This document shows, piece by piece, positions 36,650-46,315 of a DNA stretch of 64,000 bases. The notes under the pieces were generated by a model, which searched no databases, was not told the origin of the DNA, and was given only the letters and a program-made list of their open reading frames with translations. Origin of the DNA: Bacteroidales bacterium (lineage in GTDB: Bacteria; Bacteroidota; Bacteroidia; Bacteroidales; Muribaculaceae); NCBI GenBank assembly GCA_014800895.1, contig JAAVFG010000049.1:1-64000 (forward strand), read 5' to 3'. The stretch's first letter is position 1. Each line of letters opens with the position of its first letter. The translations under genes were made by a program, and so were the position numbers.

Positions 36650-39130
36650 ATGAATATTTCATATAAATGGCTTAAGGAGTTCATCAATCCTGAGGAGAAT
36701 CCTCATGAACTTGCAGCCACTCTCACCTCATTGGGATTGGAGTGTGACACAGTCGAGGAGGTGGAAAGCATCCGTGGAGGACTTCGCGGGATAGTGACCG
36801 GAAAGGTGTTGACCTGCATAGATCACCCCGATTCCGATCATCTACACATCACCACTGTTGATTTGGGAGGCGATGAGCCGGTTCAGATTGTCTGCGGCGC
36901 GCCGAATGTGGCTGCCGGGCAGAATGTCGTGGTGGCTACCGTAGGCACTACGCTTTATGACGGTGATAAGGAATTTCAGATCCGCAAGTCAAAGATCCGC
37001 GGAGTTGAATCTTTCGGTATGATTTGTGCAGAGGATGAGATTGGTGTAGGTACGGATCATGCAGGTATTATGGTGCTGCCCGAGGATGTACGACCCGGCA
37101 CGCCGGCTGCGGAATATTTCAAAGTTGAGAGCGACTATGTGCTTGAGGTAGAGCTTACCCCTAACCGTGTCGATGCCGCCAGTCATCTCGGAGTAGCGCG
37201 CGATATCAAGGCGCGTATGTGGGACGAAGCGGCTCAGGGTCAGCATGACGGCTATCCTGAGGTGAAAATCGCCGATGTAAAGGATTTTACTGTAGATCAG
37301 GAGGATGGCGCAGTCTCAATCCGAATAGAGGATAAAGAGGGATGTCCCCGTTATTGCGGTGTGACTATCCGCGATGTCGAGGTGAAAGAATCTCCCGAAT
37401 GGCTCCGCAATCTTCTGACGGCGGTAGGCCAGCGTCCGATCAATAATATTGTGGATATCACTAACTTCATCCTGCAGGGATACGGACAGCCGCTCCATTG
37501 CTTTGACCTTGATAAGATCAAGGGGGAGGAGATTGTGGTGCGTACTTGTCCGGCAGGCACAAAATTCACTACCCTTGACGGCGTGGAGAGAGAGCTTCAT
37601 GAGGCTGACCTTATGATCTGCAATGCCGAAGAGCCCATGTGTATCGCCGGAGTGTTCGGCGGACTTGATTCCGGAGTGACGGATGCCACCAAGTCGGTAT
37701 TTATCGAATCAGCCTATTTCAATCCTACCCGCGTGCGTAAGACCGCGCGCCGACACGGACTCTCTACCGACGCTTCTTTCCGATATGAACGTGGAACAGA
37801 TCCCAATATCTGTGACTATACCGCACGTCTGGCTGCCGTTATGATTAAGGAACTCGCCGGCGGTAAGGTATGCGGAGGTGTTAAAGACCTATATGAGGAG
37901 CCTGTTGAGAAGGCTGAAATGGATTTCTCCCTCTCTTATTGTGCATCATTAATCGGCAAGGAATTGCCGAAAGAGCTCATCATCTGCATCCTTAAGGCTT
38001 TGGAATTTGATGTGGAGGAAAAAGATGAGGATACGCTGCATCTCAAAGTGCCTACATATCGTGTGGATGTCTATCGTCCATGTGACGTCGTGGAGGAGAT
38101 ACTCCGCGTATACGGATATAATAACGTCGAGCTCACCGACCGCGTGAATATGTCTATCTCCCAGCGCACTGACACCGATTACAGCTATGCTTTGGAACAG
38201 ACAGTCAGCGAACAGCTCACGGCTCAGGGATTTTATGAGATACTCAACAACTCCCTCTCCTCTGTAAGCTATTATGAAGGCTCGGAGCTTTATCCGCTTT
38301 CAGCATGTGTGCGACTGATGAATCCGTTGAGTAACGATCTCGCCGTATTGCGTCAGACTCTGCTCTACGGAGGTCTGGAATCAATCGCCCACAATGTGAA
38401 CAGAAAAGAGAGCAATCTTAAATTCTATGAATTCGGTAAGGTCTATTCATTCGATGCCTCAAAAGAGGCTTCAGCTGATAAGCCGTTAGCTCAGTTCTCC
38501 GAAAAGGAGACGCTTGCCATATGGATGACCGGCGACATGATGAAAGGCTCCTGGAATGTCAAGAATGTAGAGGCTACGGTTTATGACCTTAAGGGTATCC
38601 TTCTCAATATCTTCAGCCGTGTGGGTATCTCCGTGTCTTCACTGAGCATGACTCAGGGGAGCGATGAGATTTACGCCGCCAAACTGGATATCTCATTCCG
38701 TTCCGGCAAGGAGCTGGCAACAGTAGGTATCTTGCGTAATACCCTTCTGAAGAAATTTGACATCGGGCAGCCCGTGGTCTATGCATCCGTAGATTGGAAT
38801 GCGCTTTATAAGCAGGCACGTAAGACAGTCATAACCTATGCGGAGCTTCCGAAAACTCAGGCAGTGGAGCGCGACCTCGCTCTCCTTGTGGATAAAAATG
38901 TGAAGTTTGCCGAGCTTGAGGATGTGATACGCAAGGCAGAGAAGAAGTTGCTGCGCGAAGTGCGTCTCTTTGATGTGTATGAGGGTAAGAATCTGCCGGA
39001 AGGCAAGAAATCATATGCGGTTTCAATGAAGCTTCAGGATGCGGAAAAGACCCTCAACGACAAGCAGATAGATGCTGCGATGAGCAAGATCATCAAAGCT
39101 CTTCAGAATTTCGGAGCAGAATTAAGATAA
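36650..39130 (+). CDS. pheT: Phenylalanyl-tRNA synthetase beta subunit
   Basis: PheT pairs with PheS as an alpha2-beta2 enzyme that charges tRNA-Phe. The 826-residue protein starts with MNISYKWLKEF. It has an OB/tRNA-binding EMAP-like domain at about 40-155 (HPDSDHLHITTVDLGG), the B3/B4 editing domain at about 210-400, the B5 domain, and a C-terminal ferredoxin-fold anticodon-binding domain (about 730-826). No pheS is in the window; the gene has its own promoter. Confidence 0.97.
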   Translation: MNISYKWLKEFINPEENPHELAATLTSLGLECDTVEEVESIRGGLRGIVTGKVLTCIDHPDSDHLHITTVDLGGDEPVQIVCGAPNVAAGQNVVVATVGTTLYDGDKEFQIRKSKIRGVESFGMICAEDEIGVGTDHAGIMVLPEDVRPGTPAAEYFKVESDYVLEVELTPNRVDAASHLGVARDIKARMWDEAAQGQHDGYPEVKIADVKDFTVDQEDGAVSIRIEDKEGCPRYCGVTIRDVEVKESPEWLRNLLTAVGQRPINNIVDITNFILQGYGQPLHCFDLDKIKGEEIVVRTCPAGTKFTTLDGVERELHEADLMICNAEEPMCIAGVFGGLDSGVTDATKSVFIESAYFNPTRVRKTARRHGLSTDASFRYERGTDPNICDYTARLAAVMIKELAGGKVCGGVKDLYEEPVEKAEMDFSLSYCASLIGKELPKELIICILKALEFDVEEKDEDTLHLKVPTYRVDVYRPCDVVEEILRVYGYNNVELTDRVNMSISQRTDTDYSYALEQTVSEQLTAQGFYEILNNSLSSVSYYEGSELYPLSACVRLMNPLSNDLAVLRQTLLYGGLESIAHNVNRKESNLKFYEFGKVYSFDASKEASADKPLAQFSEKETLAIWMTGDMMKGSWNVKNVEATVYDLKGILLNIFSRVGISVSSLSMTQGSDEIYAAKLDISFRSGKELATVGILRNTLLKKFDIGQPVVYASVDWNALYKQARKTVITYAELPKTQAVERDLALLVDKNVKFAELEDVIRKAEKKLLREVRLFDVYEGKNLPEGKKSYAVSMKLQDAEKTLNDKQIDAAMSKIIKALQNFGAELR

Positions 39131-39170
39131 ATAGAAAGTATAATAACAGAAATAACGATAAGAATTCACA

Positions 39171-39884
39171 ATGGGAAGAGCATTTGAATATCGTAAAGCG
39201 CGTAAAATGAAACGCTGGGGCAATATGAGCCGCACCTTTACCCGTATCGGTAAGGAGATCACAATAGCAGTAAAGAATGGCGGTCCTGATCCGGATATGA
39301 ACCCCCGTCTTCGTGTGTTGATGCAGAATGCAAAGGCAGCCAACATGCCTAAGGATACTGTGGAGCGCGCCATCAAGAAGGCAACAGAGAAAGATGCCGG
39401 AGATTACAAGGAGATAGTGTATGAGGGATATGGTCCCTTCGGTATCGCTATCGTGGTGGAGACAGCCACTGATAACAACCAGCGTACTGTAGCGAATGTA
39501 CGCAGCTACTTCAATAAGTTTGGCGGTTCGCTCGGCACTCAGGGTTCACTCTCATTCCTTTTCGACCATAAGAGTGTATTCCATGTAAAACCCGGCGAAG
39601 GGGTGGATCATGATGAGTTCGAGCTTGAGCTGATGGATTATGAGGCTGAATTGGAGACAGATGATGAGGAATGGCTCATCTACGGCGCATTCGATCAGTT
39701 TGCCAACATCCAGAAATTCCTTGAGGATAAGGGAATGGAGATCGTGTCAGCAGAGTTTGAGCGAATCCCGACCGACTATAAGGAAGTGACTGAGGAGCAG
39801 CGCGAGCAGCTCGACAAACTCCTTGAGAAATTCGAGGATGATGAAGATGTGCAGAACGTCTTCCATAATATCAAGGAGGACTAA
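39171..39884 (+). CDS. YebC/PmpR-family regulator or translation factor
   Basis: The 237-residue cytoplasmic protein shows the YebC opening (GRAFEYRKARKMKRWGNMSR), the segment ARVLMQNAKAANMPKDTVERAIKKA in a slightly altered form, YEGYGPFGIAIVVETATDN, and the acidic second half. YebC proteins were described as DNA-binding regulators. Recent work also links them to relief of ribosome stalling at proline stretches; which applies here cannot be told. It follows pheT by 40 bases. Confidence 0.94.
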   Translation: MGRAFEYRKARKMKRWGNMSRTFTRIGKEITIAVKNGGPDPDMNPRLRVLMQNAKAANMPKDTVERAIKKATEKDAGDYKEIVYEGYGPFGIAIVVETATDNNQRTVANVRSYFNKFGGSLGTQGSLSFLFDHKSVFHVKPGEGVDHDEFELELMDYEAELETDDEEWLIYGAFDQFANIQKFLEDKGMEIVSAEFERIPTDYKEVTEEQREQLDKLLEKFEDDEDVQNVFHNIKED

Positions 39885-39916
39885 ACAGGTTTTAAAAGCA
39901 GAGCCTTAAAAATAAT

Positions 39917-39947
39917 TTCAGCGGGGACCTTTCCGGTCTCCGCTGAA
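39917..39947 (+). terminator. Hairpin after the YebC-family gene
   Basis: A 13-bp stem with one G-T pair (39917-39929 with 39935-39947). Confidence 0.65.
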
Positions 39948-39962
39948 TTCTATAAGAAGATT

Positions 39963-40724
39963 ATGGAAGAATTAAAATATTTTGATTTTTTTAGAAATCG
40001 CAGTACGTTAAGAAAATATTCCGCTACGAAGGAGGTGAGCGATGAGACTTTGAGTGCGCTTCTTGAAGCTGCTTCTCATGCCCCGACCACAGGAAATATG
40101 CAGCTATACAGCGTTGTGGCTACCCGCGACCCGAAGATGAAAGAACGCCTCGCGCCTCTTCATTTCAATCAGCCCACGGTAAAAGGGTGTTCCGTAATGC
40201 TGACTTTCTGTGCCGATCTAAATAGATTTGAGAGATGGTGTGAGGAGAGAAATGCCAAGCCCGGGTTTGACAATTTCCATTCCTTCATCACAGCCCTGAT
40301 AGATACCTCCCTTTTCGCCCAGCAGTTTGTGACGCTCGCCGAGCTTAACGGCATCGGCAGCTGCTATCTGGGAACAGTAACATATAATGCCGAGGCTATT
40401 GCGGAAGTTTTGGAATTGCCTGAAAGAGTAGTGCCTGTAATCTGTCTTACGGTCGGCTATCCTGAAGATGGAGTGTTCCCTGCGGCATCCGACCGTCTGC
40501 CCGTGCAGGGCATCCTTCACGAAGAGGTGTATCATCCCTATAAATCATCAGATATTGATGATATCTACGGACCCAAAGAGGAGCTTGAGGAATCACGTCG
40601 TTTTGTTGAAGAGAATGGGAAGGAGACGCTTGCGCAGGTCTTCACTGATGTGCGTTATCCCGGCAAGATGAATAAGGAAGTGTCGGAGAGCTTCAGCCGT
40701 CTGATAAAGAAGAAAGGCTTCTGA
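39963..40724 (+). CDS. NfsA-like nitroreductase-family flavoprotein
   Basis: This 253-residue FMN-dependent NAD(P)H oxidoreductase has the N-terminal FFRNRSTLRKYSATKEVSDE (FMN phosphate binding) and APTTGNMQLYSVV. GIGSCYLGTVTYNAEAIAEVL and VICLTVGYPED complete the family fold. Such enzymes reduce nitro compounds, quinones or flavins; physiological substrate unknown. The extended C-terminus (about 190-253) fits the NfsA/FRP subgroup. Confidence 0.92.
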   Translation: MEELKYFDFFRNRSTLRKYSATKEVSDETLSALLEAASHAPTTGNMQLYSVVATRDPKMKERLAPLHFNQPTVKGCSVMLTFCADLNRFERWCEERNAKPGFDNFHSFITALIDTSLFAQQFVTLAELNGIGSCYLGTVTYNAEAIAEVLELPERVVPVICLTVGYPEDGVFPAASDRLPVQGILHEEVYHPYKSSDIDDIYGPKEELEESRRFVEENGKETLAQVFTDVRYPGKMNKEVSESFSRLIKKKGF

Positions 40725-40749
40725 GAAAAAGCTCGCTGGTAAGAAATAG

Positions 40750-40787
40750 AAAAATCCCGGAGACTCATAAGAGACTTCGGGATTTTT
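40750..40787 (+). terminator. Terminator after the nitroreductase gene
   Basis: Stem AAAAATCCCG (40750-40759) with CGGGATTTTT (40778-40787), usable from both strands, thus also for the tRNA side. Confidence 0.8.
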
Positions 40788-40790
40788 GTG

Positions 40791-40864
40791 TGATCTGGCC
40801 GCGATTCGAACGCGGGACCGTCTGCTTAGAAGGCAGATGCTCTATCCAGCTGAGCTACCAGACC
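40791..40864 (-). tRNA. tRNA-Arg (anticodon TCT)
   Basis: A 74-base cloverleaf on the minus strand. The acceptor is GGTCTGG/CCAGATC with one G-T pair and discriminator A. The anticodon stem is TCTGC/GCAGA with loop CTTCTAA, and the T loop is TTCGAAT. No encoded CCA. Confidence 0.95.
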
Positions 40865-41029
40865 AACTGCGCCACAAAGTTACGAATAATTTTTCAAACT
40901 GCAAAATTAAAGGATAGGAAAGAGGTGTAAAAACTGGGATAAAGAAAAAAGAGGTGGCAGACTCCTCAAAAATGATGATAAAAACCACAAAAATCTTTAA
41001 CAATTATTTTCAGTATTGCCAAAATAATG

Positions 41030-41037
41030 ATAAATTT
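41030..41037 (+). promoter_or_regulatory. -7 box of the fumarate reductase operon
   Basis: TAAATTTG predicts a transcript start near 41044 and a leader of about 115 bases before the cytochrome b ATG. A strict -33 TTG at 19-21 bases is not seen. Confidence 0.5.
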
Positions 41038-41158
41038 GCAAAGAATCCGCAGAGGCTTTAGCCGAGCGGCGGTCATAACAATTCATGATACGACTGACCT
41101 GATCACCTTCGAATACAAAAAACACAATAAAAACTAATAATTAAATTTCAGAACAGCT

Positions 41159-42181
41159 ATGTGGTTATCATGCTCATCTGTAGGACGTAAGTTCGTGATG
41201 GCCCTCACGGGTGCATGTCTCGTCCTATTTGTAACATTTCACTGTGTGATGAACGCTGTAGCTATCTGCTGGCCGGCGGCTTACAATTCAATCTGCGAAT
41301 TTTTGGGAGCGAATTGGTACGCGCTTATCGCCTCAGTAGGGCTCGCGTTTTTATTCATCGTGCACATCATCTATGCGTTGATGCTTACAGTTCAGAACCG
41401 TAAGGCTCGCGGTAATGTGCGCTATTCTATCGAGAAGCGCCCCAAGAATGTAGAGTGGTCTTCTAAGAACATGCTCGTTCTCGGTATCGTGGTTCTTGCT
41501 TTCCTCGTTGTTCACCTTATCCAGTTCTGGGCTAAGATGCAGCTCCAGGAGATCCGCGGTGTAGAGGGCTCTGTTCCTCCTGCTGCCGGTACCCTCTTCA
41601 TTCAGGAGGCTTTCAGCCAGGTATACACTCCTATTGTATACATCATCGGCTTCATCGCTTTATGGTTCCACATGAATCATGGTTTCTGGTCAATGTTCCA
41701 GTCTTGCGGTTGGGACAATGAGGTATGGATCGCACGTCTCAAGAAGATCGGCTGCTGGTGGACTACAATCGTTATCGCGCTTTTCGTGGCACAGGCTATC
41801 GTCTTCACTGTAAAGGCACACGACAAGGATTATCTCAAGGATCCCGTGCTCCGCGAGCAGTATAAGGATATGATGCCCGCAATGGTAGAGAAGGATTTCG
41901 GTCCCGACGCCGCACAGCTCGGTATGCAGATCCGCATGTCTCCCTACGAGCAGGTATCAGGCGGTATCCGTCAGATGGCAGGCGGCATCAGCCAGCAGGT
42001 GGAGATGATGCAGCAGGCTACTGAGGAGCAGAAGAATAATCCCGCTTTCCAGGAGCAGTTTGAGGAGATGTCCAAGAAGAGCGAGGCTCTCGGTCGCGTA
42101 GTGGCATTGTTAGACTATCTCGAGTCTGCCGACAATGCGCCTGAGGCTGTTGAAATCCAGAACGTAAATCAACCCAAGTAA
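41159..42181 (+). CDS. Succinate dehydrogenase/fumarate reductase cytochrome b subunit, C-terminally extended
   Basis: This membrane anchor of quinol:fumarate reductase binds haem b and menaquinol. The first 225 residues hold five membrane helices with haem-ligand-type His residues ([40 protein letters not shown]), as in the Bacteroides/Wolinella type B family. Residues about 225-340 form an extra hydrophilic tail rich in Met, Gln and Glu ([15 protein letters not shown]), probably helical or coiled-coil. Known Bacteroides subunits end near the last helix. It is the first gene of an operon with the flavoprotein gene 9 bases later. Confidence 0.92.
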   Translation: MWLSCSSVGRKFVMALTGACLVLFVTFHCVMNAVAICWPAAYNSICEFLGANWYALIASVGLAFLFIVHIIYALMLTVQNRKARGNVRYSIEKRPKNVEWSSKNMLVLGIVVLAFLVVHLIQFWAKMQLQEIRGVEGSVPPAAGTLFIQEAFSQVYTPIVYIIGFIALWFHMNHGFWSMFQSCGWDNEVWIARLKKIGCWWTTIVIALFVAQAIVFTVKAHDKDYLKDPVLREQYKDMMPAMVEKDFGPDAAQLGMQIRMSPYEQVSGGIRQMAGGISQQVEMMQQATEEQKNNPAFQEQFEEMSKKSEALGRVVALLDYLESADNAPEAVEIQNVNQPK

Positions 42182-42189
42182 TTAGCGAT

Positions 42190-44211
42190 ATGGCAAATTT
42201 AGATAAAGTAAAAGTAATGAGCCCGGAAGCATCCAAGATTCCGGAGGGTCCTGTCGCTGAGAAATGGACCAACTATAAGGCTCACCAGAAATTGGTGAAC
42301 CCCGCCAATAAACGTAAACTTGATGTAATCGTAGTAGGTACAGGTCTTGCCGGTGCCTCTGCCGCATCAACTCTTGCAGAGCTCGGCTTCAATGTGCTTA
42401 ACTTCTGCATCCAGGATTCACCCCGTCGTGCCCATTCTATCGCGGCTCAGGGTGGTATCAACGCTGCCAAGAATTATCAGAATGACGGCGACTCCGTATA
42501 TCGTCTCTTCTACGACACAGTGAAGGGTGGTGACTATCGTGCTCGTGAGGCAAACGTATATCGCCTTGCAGAGGTGTCAAATAATATCATCGACCAGTGT
42601 GTGGCTCAGGGTGTGCCTTTCGCACGCGAATATGGCGGTCTTCTCGCCAACCGTTCTTTCGGTGGCGCGCAGGTAAGCCGTACTTTCTATGCCAAGGGTC
42701 AGACAGGTCAGCAGCTCCTTCTCGGTGCTTACAGCTCTCTTAACCGCCAGATTCAGCTCGGCAAGGTGAAGAGCTATAACCGCTACGAGATGCATGAACT
42801 CGTCCTCATCAAGGATAAGGATGGCGTGGAGCGCGCTCGCGGTATCATCGCCAAGAACCTCGTGACCGGTAAATTCGAGCGTTTCGCCGCTCATGCCGTA
42901 GTTATCGCAACCGGCGGTTACGGTAATACATACTTCCTTTCAACAAATGCGATGGGCTGTAACTGCTCCGCAGCAATGGCTTGCTATCGTAAGGGCGCTT
43001 ACTTCGCTAACCCCGCTTTCGTTCAGATCCACCCGACTTGTATCCCCGTACACGGCGACAAGCAGTCAAAGCTTACTCTTATGTCAGAGTCTCTCCGTAA
43101 CGACGGTCGTATCTGGGTGCCTAAGAAGAAAGAGGATGCGGAGAAGCTTCAGAAAGGTCAGATCAAGGGTAGCGATATTCCCGAGGAGGATCGCGACTAC
43201 TATTTGGAGCGCCGTTATCCTGCATTCGGTAACCTCGTTCCCCGTGACGTTGCATCTCGCGCCGCCAAGGAGCGTTGCGATGCAGGCTTCGGTGTAAATA
43301 ATACAGGTCTTGCAGTATTCCTTGATTTCTCAGAGGCTATCAACCGTCTCGGTATTGATGTAGTGCGTCAGCGTTACGGTAACCTCTTCGATATGTATGA
43401 GGAGATCACTGACGTTAATCCCGGTGAGTTCGCTAATGAGAAAGATGGCGTGAAGTATTACAACCCGATGATGATCTTCCCCGCTATCCACTATACAATG
43501 GGTGGTATCTGGGTAGACTATGAGCTCCAGACTTCTGTAAAGGGTCTCTTCGCTATCGGCGAGTGTAACTTCTCAGACCACGGTGCTAACCGCCTCGGTG
43601 CTTCCGCACTTATGCAGGGTCTTGCCGACGGTTATTTCGTGCTTCCCTATACTATCCAGAATTATCTCAGCGATCAGATCACTGTGCCTCACTTCCAGAC
43701 CAACACTCCCGAGTTTGATGCTGCAGAGGCTAAGTGTATCGCAGACGAGGAGAAGCTGATGAATATCAAGGGAACACGCTCAGTGGATTCAATCCATAAA
43801 GAGCTTGGTCACATCATGTGGGAATATGTCGGTATGGCACGCGACAAGGAAGGTCTTGAGCTCGCGCTCAGCAAGCTTAAGGATCTCCGCAAGGCGTTTG
43901 AGAAAGACCTCTTCATCCCCGGCACCACAGAGGGCATGAATATCGAGCTTGATAAAGCATTCCGTCTCAACGACTTCATCACAATGGGTGAGCTTATAGC
44001 CTACGACGCCCTCAGCCGTAACGAAAGCTGCGGCGGCCACTTCCGTACAGAATATCAGACTGAGGAAGGCGAGGCAAAACGTGATGATGAGAACTGCTTC
44101 TATGTAAGCTGTTGGGAATATGAGGGCAGCGATGATAAGGCACCCGAGCTTATCAAAGAGCCCCTCCATTATGAGGCTATCAAGGTTCAGACTCGTAACT
44201 ATAAGTCATAA
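42190..44211 (+). CDS. Fumarate reductase/succinate dehydrogenase flavoprotein subunit
   Basis: This catalytic FAD subunit interconverts fumarate and succinate; in an anaerobe the fumarate-reducing direction is expected. The 673-residue protein has the FAD loop [19 protein letters not shown] (near 38-56), the His of the covalent FAD site in [17 protein letters not shown], and active-site segments [10 protein letters not shown] and [10 protein letters not shown], with the Arg in [15 protein letters not shown]. Strong use of a few codons fits high expression. Confidence 0.97.
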   Translation: MANLDKVKVMSPEASKIPEGPVAEKWTNYKAHQKLVNPANKRKLDVIVVGTGLAGASAASTLAELGFNVLNFCIQDSPRRAHSIAAQGGINAAKNYQNDGDSVYRLFYDTVKGGDYRAREANVYRLAEVSNNIIDQCVAQGVPFAREYGGLLANRSFGGAQVSRTFYAKGQTGQQLLLGAYSSLNRQIQLGKVKSYNRYEMHELVLIKDKDGVERARGIIAKNLVTGKFERFAAHAVVIATGGYGNTYFLSTNAMGCNCSAAMACYRKGAYFANPAFVQIHPTCIPVHGDKQSKLTLMSESLRNDGRIWVPKKKEDAEKLQKGQIKGSDIPEEDRDYYLERRYPAFGNLVPRDVASRAAKERCDAGFGVNNTGLAVFLDFSEAINRLGIDVVRQRYGNLFDMYEEITDVNPGEFANEKDGVKYYNPMMIFPAIHYTMGGIWVDYELQTSVKGLFAIGECNFSDHGANRLGASALMQGLADGYFVLPYTIQNYLSDQITVPHFQTNTPEFDAAEAKCIADEEKLMNIKGTRSVDSIHKELGHIMWEYVGMARDKEGLELALSKLKDLRKAFEKDLFIPGTTEGMNIELDKAFRLNDFITMGELIAYDALSRNESCGGHFRTEYQTEEGEAKRDDENCFYVSCWEYEGSDDKAPELIKEPLHYEAIKVQTRNYKS

Positions 44212-44245
44212 CCAAGCTCTAACCCTTAAATACTGAAATTCAAAA

Positions 44246-45004
44246 ATGGAAGATAATATAATGAAAGTCAATCTTAGGGTATGGCGTCAGGCGAATCCTA
44301 AGGCACAGGGTGAGTTTGTGACTTACAGCAATGTCGAGACCACACCCGACACTTCATTCCTCGAGACTCTCGATATCCTTAATGAGACTCTTATCGAGAA
44401 AGGCGAGGAGCCTATCGTATTCGACCACGATTGCCGCGAGGGTATCTGCGGTATGTGTTCGCTTTACATCAATGGTCATCCTCACGGTCCTGCTACAGGT
44501 GCGACTACATGTCAGCTCTATATGCGTCGTTTCGCTGATGGCGAGACTATCACTGTAGAGCCCTGGCGTTCTGCGGCGTTCCCTGTAATCAAGGACTTGA
44601 TGGTAGACCGTAACGCATTCGATAAGATCCAGCAGGCGGGTGGCTACGTATCATTCAACTGCGGCGGTGCGCAGGATGCCAACGACCTTCCCATTGCGAA
44701 GGTTAAGGCTGATGAGGCAATGGACTCAGCAAGCTGTATCGGTTGCGGAGCATGTGTAGCTGCATGTAAGAATGGCTCAGCCATGCTCTTCGTTTCCGCT
44801 AAGATCAGCCAGCTCGCGCTTCTTCCCCAGGGAGAAGTAGAGAAAGATCGTCGTGTTCGTGCGATGGTAGCGAAGATGGATGAGCTCGGTTTCGGTAACT
44901 GTACCAACACCGGAGCTTGTGCGGCTGAGTGTCCCAAGAATATCAAGCTTGCCAACATCGGCCGCATGAACCGCATGTTCATCGCCGCTAAATGCAAGGA
45001 ATAA
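44246..45004 (+). CDS. Fumarate reductase/succinate dehydrogenase iron-sulfur subunit
   Basis: This electron-transfer subunit has three Fe-S clusters. The 252-residue protein has a 2Fe-2S motif [16 protein letters not shown] then C (near 62-95), a 4Fe-4S motif [11 protein letters not shown] (near 160-172) and a 3Fe-4S type motif with [13 protein letters not shown]. An ATG five codons downstream (44261) is an alternative start. It closes the operon; an intrinsic terminator follows 22 bases later. Confidence 0.96.
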   Translation: MEDNIMKVNLRVWRQANPKAQGEFVTYSNVETTPDTSFLETLDILNETLIEKGEEPIVFDHDCREGICGMCSLYINGHPHGPATGATTCQLYMRRFADGETITVEPWRSAAFPVIKDLMVDRNAFDKIQQAGGYVSFNCGGAQDANDLPIAKVKADEAMDSASCIGCGACVAACKNGSAMLFVSAKISQLALLPQGEVEKDRRVRAMVAKMDELGFGNCTNTGACAAECPKNIKLANIGRMNRMFIAAKCKE

Positions 45005-45026
45005 GAGAAATCTGAGCTATATATAG

Positions 45027-45061
45027 AAAGCCGGGCGTCCCATCGGGAGCCCGGCTTTTTT
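45027..45061 (+). terminator. Terminator of the fumarate reductase operon
   Basis: Stem AAAGCCGGGC (45027-45036) with GCCCGGCTTT (45049-45058), then a T run to 45061. Confidence 0.9.
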
Positions 45062-45071
45062 GCTTTTTATT

Positions 45072-45270
45072 GCGGCATAGCCGCAGCGGAGACGGCTTCG
45101 CGCTGATGAAAGAGCTTTGAAATGGCGGCATAGCCGCAGCGGAAGCGGCTTCGCGCTGATAAGGAAAAGCTTCCGGATTGCGGCATAGCCGCGGCGGAAA
45201 CGGCTTCGCGCTGAAGGAGGGCATTTTTCTTTTTATTGCGGCAGAGGCGTGGCGGAAGCGGCTTCGCGAG
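45072..45270 (+). repeat. REP-like array, four units, downstream of the Y1 transposase gene
   Basis: Units of about 32 bases start at 45072, 45125, 45180 and 45239 (53-59 base period). Each has a hairpin GCGGC-AtA-GCCGC, a short purine-rich link, and the block CGGCTTCGCG. The last unit is degenerate. Spacers alternate between a GATGAAAGAGC-like and an AGCTTCCGG-like sequence. All units point the same way as those at 46316-46558. The array fills most of the gene-free gap 45005-45321. Confidence 0.85.
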
Positions 45271-45321
45271 GCAGGAGAGCTAAAGCGCGGAGCTGTTACC
45301 GATAGGGGCTCTGCCCCAAAG

Positions 45322-46290
45322 TTAGAGAGGGTGATATTCAAGATCGGCTATCTCCTTTGCAATCGAATTCATTTTTCTGCAATGCGAGTAGGAAGGACTC
45401 CCTTTCTCCCGGATATGCTCTGCTTCCTTTTCATCCGGCGGAATAAAGATAATCAATAGTCTTCCTTCTGCGCATAAATCAAACATCTTCCCTTGAGGCT
45501 TATATTTTTCAGGAAAAGGCTTGTATGTCAAATAGATTATGGAGCCTCCGTTATCTATCGCCCAATCTCTTACTTTCTTTTCAGCGGGATTGATAAATGG
45601 AGATACCAGTACCCCATCATTAAGAATGGTGATATACCATAGTTTTTTCCATCCCCTCAGTTCGGAGGGGGTATATTTTCTACTTACTTTTACCGGGACT
45701 CTTTGAAATTCCGAAAGTAAATCCCAATTCCCGTAGGCTTCGTATTTCTTATTTTTTTCGGCGTTCTCTATTATGAATTTCCTGATCCATCCCGGTTTGC
45801 TTTTCCTGAGCAGATGGCGGCGGGGATTGTCGCTGACGTATGCGAGCATTTTCTTAAGTTGGTCTTTTCCCGTAAGGAAGGTATCATGATAGCCGGGGAT
45901 GAAGAATTCAATCTCCGGCTCATGTCCCATCATTTCAAGGCTTGAAGAGCATCTTCTTTTCATCTCTCTAATAATCTCACCTAAATGTATTTCCGTGGCT
46001 TTACGGATAAAGATGACGAAATGCACATGATCCGGCATGATGCATCGCCGCAGGATGGAGATAAAGGGGAAGGAAGATTTCAGTGAGGATAATACCTTGC
46101 CTATGATTTTGCCATACGGGGATAATTCTACTATGGGCGGCCATTGTCTGTCACCGGGTATCCCTTTTACTGCGGAAAAATCCGGAATGCTGTCCGCTTT
46201 ATTAAGCACGATATGGTATATACATCTGCTTCTGTAGTCATGCCCGGGACATCTGATTCCGGCATTCGGGCGTTTTCGGGAGAATTCCAT
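45322..46290 (-). CDS. REP-associated Y1 (HUH) transposase with extra C-terminal domain
   Basis: The 322-residue protein has an N-terminal Y1 domain (about 20-175). The HUH motif His88-Val-His90 lies in IMPDHVHFVI, and the catalytic Tyr151 in YVSDNPRRHLL. The GYHDTFLTG segment is typical of RAYT proteins. Such enzymes nick single-stranded DNA and are thought to spread REP palindromes. Residues about 185-322 are an addition. The part VSPFINPAEKKVRDWAIDNG, then GSIIYLTYKPF and FDLCAEGRLLIIF, has the look of a DprA/LOG-like Rossmann half (my inference). The gene is flanked by repeat arrays on both sides. No terminal inverted repeats of an autonomous transposon were seen. Confidence 0.85.
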   Translation of the reverse strand: MEFSRKRPNAGIRCPGHDYRSRCIYHIVLNKADSIPDFSAVKGIPGDRQWPPIVELSPYGKIIGKVLSSLKSSFPFISILRRCIMPDHVHFVIFIRKATEIHLGEIIREMKRRCSSSLEMMGHEPEIEFFIPGYHDTFLTGKDQLKKMLAYVSDNPRRHLLRKSKPGWIRKFIIENAEKNKKYEAYGNWDLLSEFQRVPVKVSRKYTPSELRGWKKLWYITILNDGVLVSPFINPAEKKVRDWAIDNGGSIIYLTYKPFPEKYKPQGKMFDLCAEGRLLIIFIPPDEKEAEHIREKGSPSYSHCRKMNSIAKEIADLEYHPL

Positions 46291-46315
46291 GCTTGCTGAT
46301 TTTATTTTAATTATC

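Noticed and set aside
44988-45341. A 117-residue minus-strand ORF
   Set aside because: It is read through the REP-like array and the operon terminator, with repeated KPxPxRLCRN peptides that only reflect the DNA repeats.
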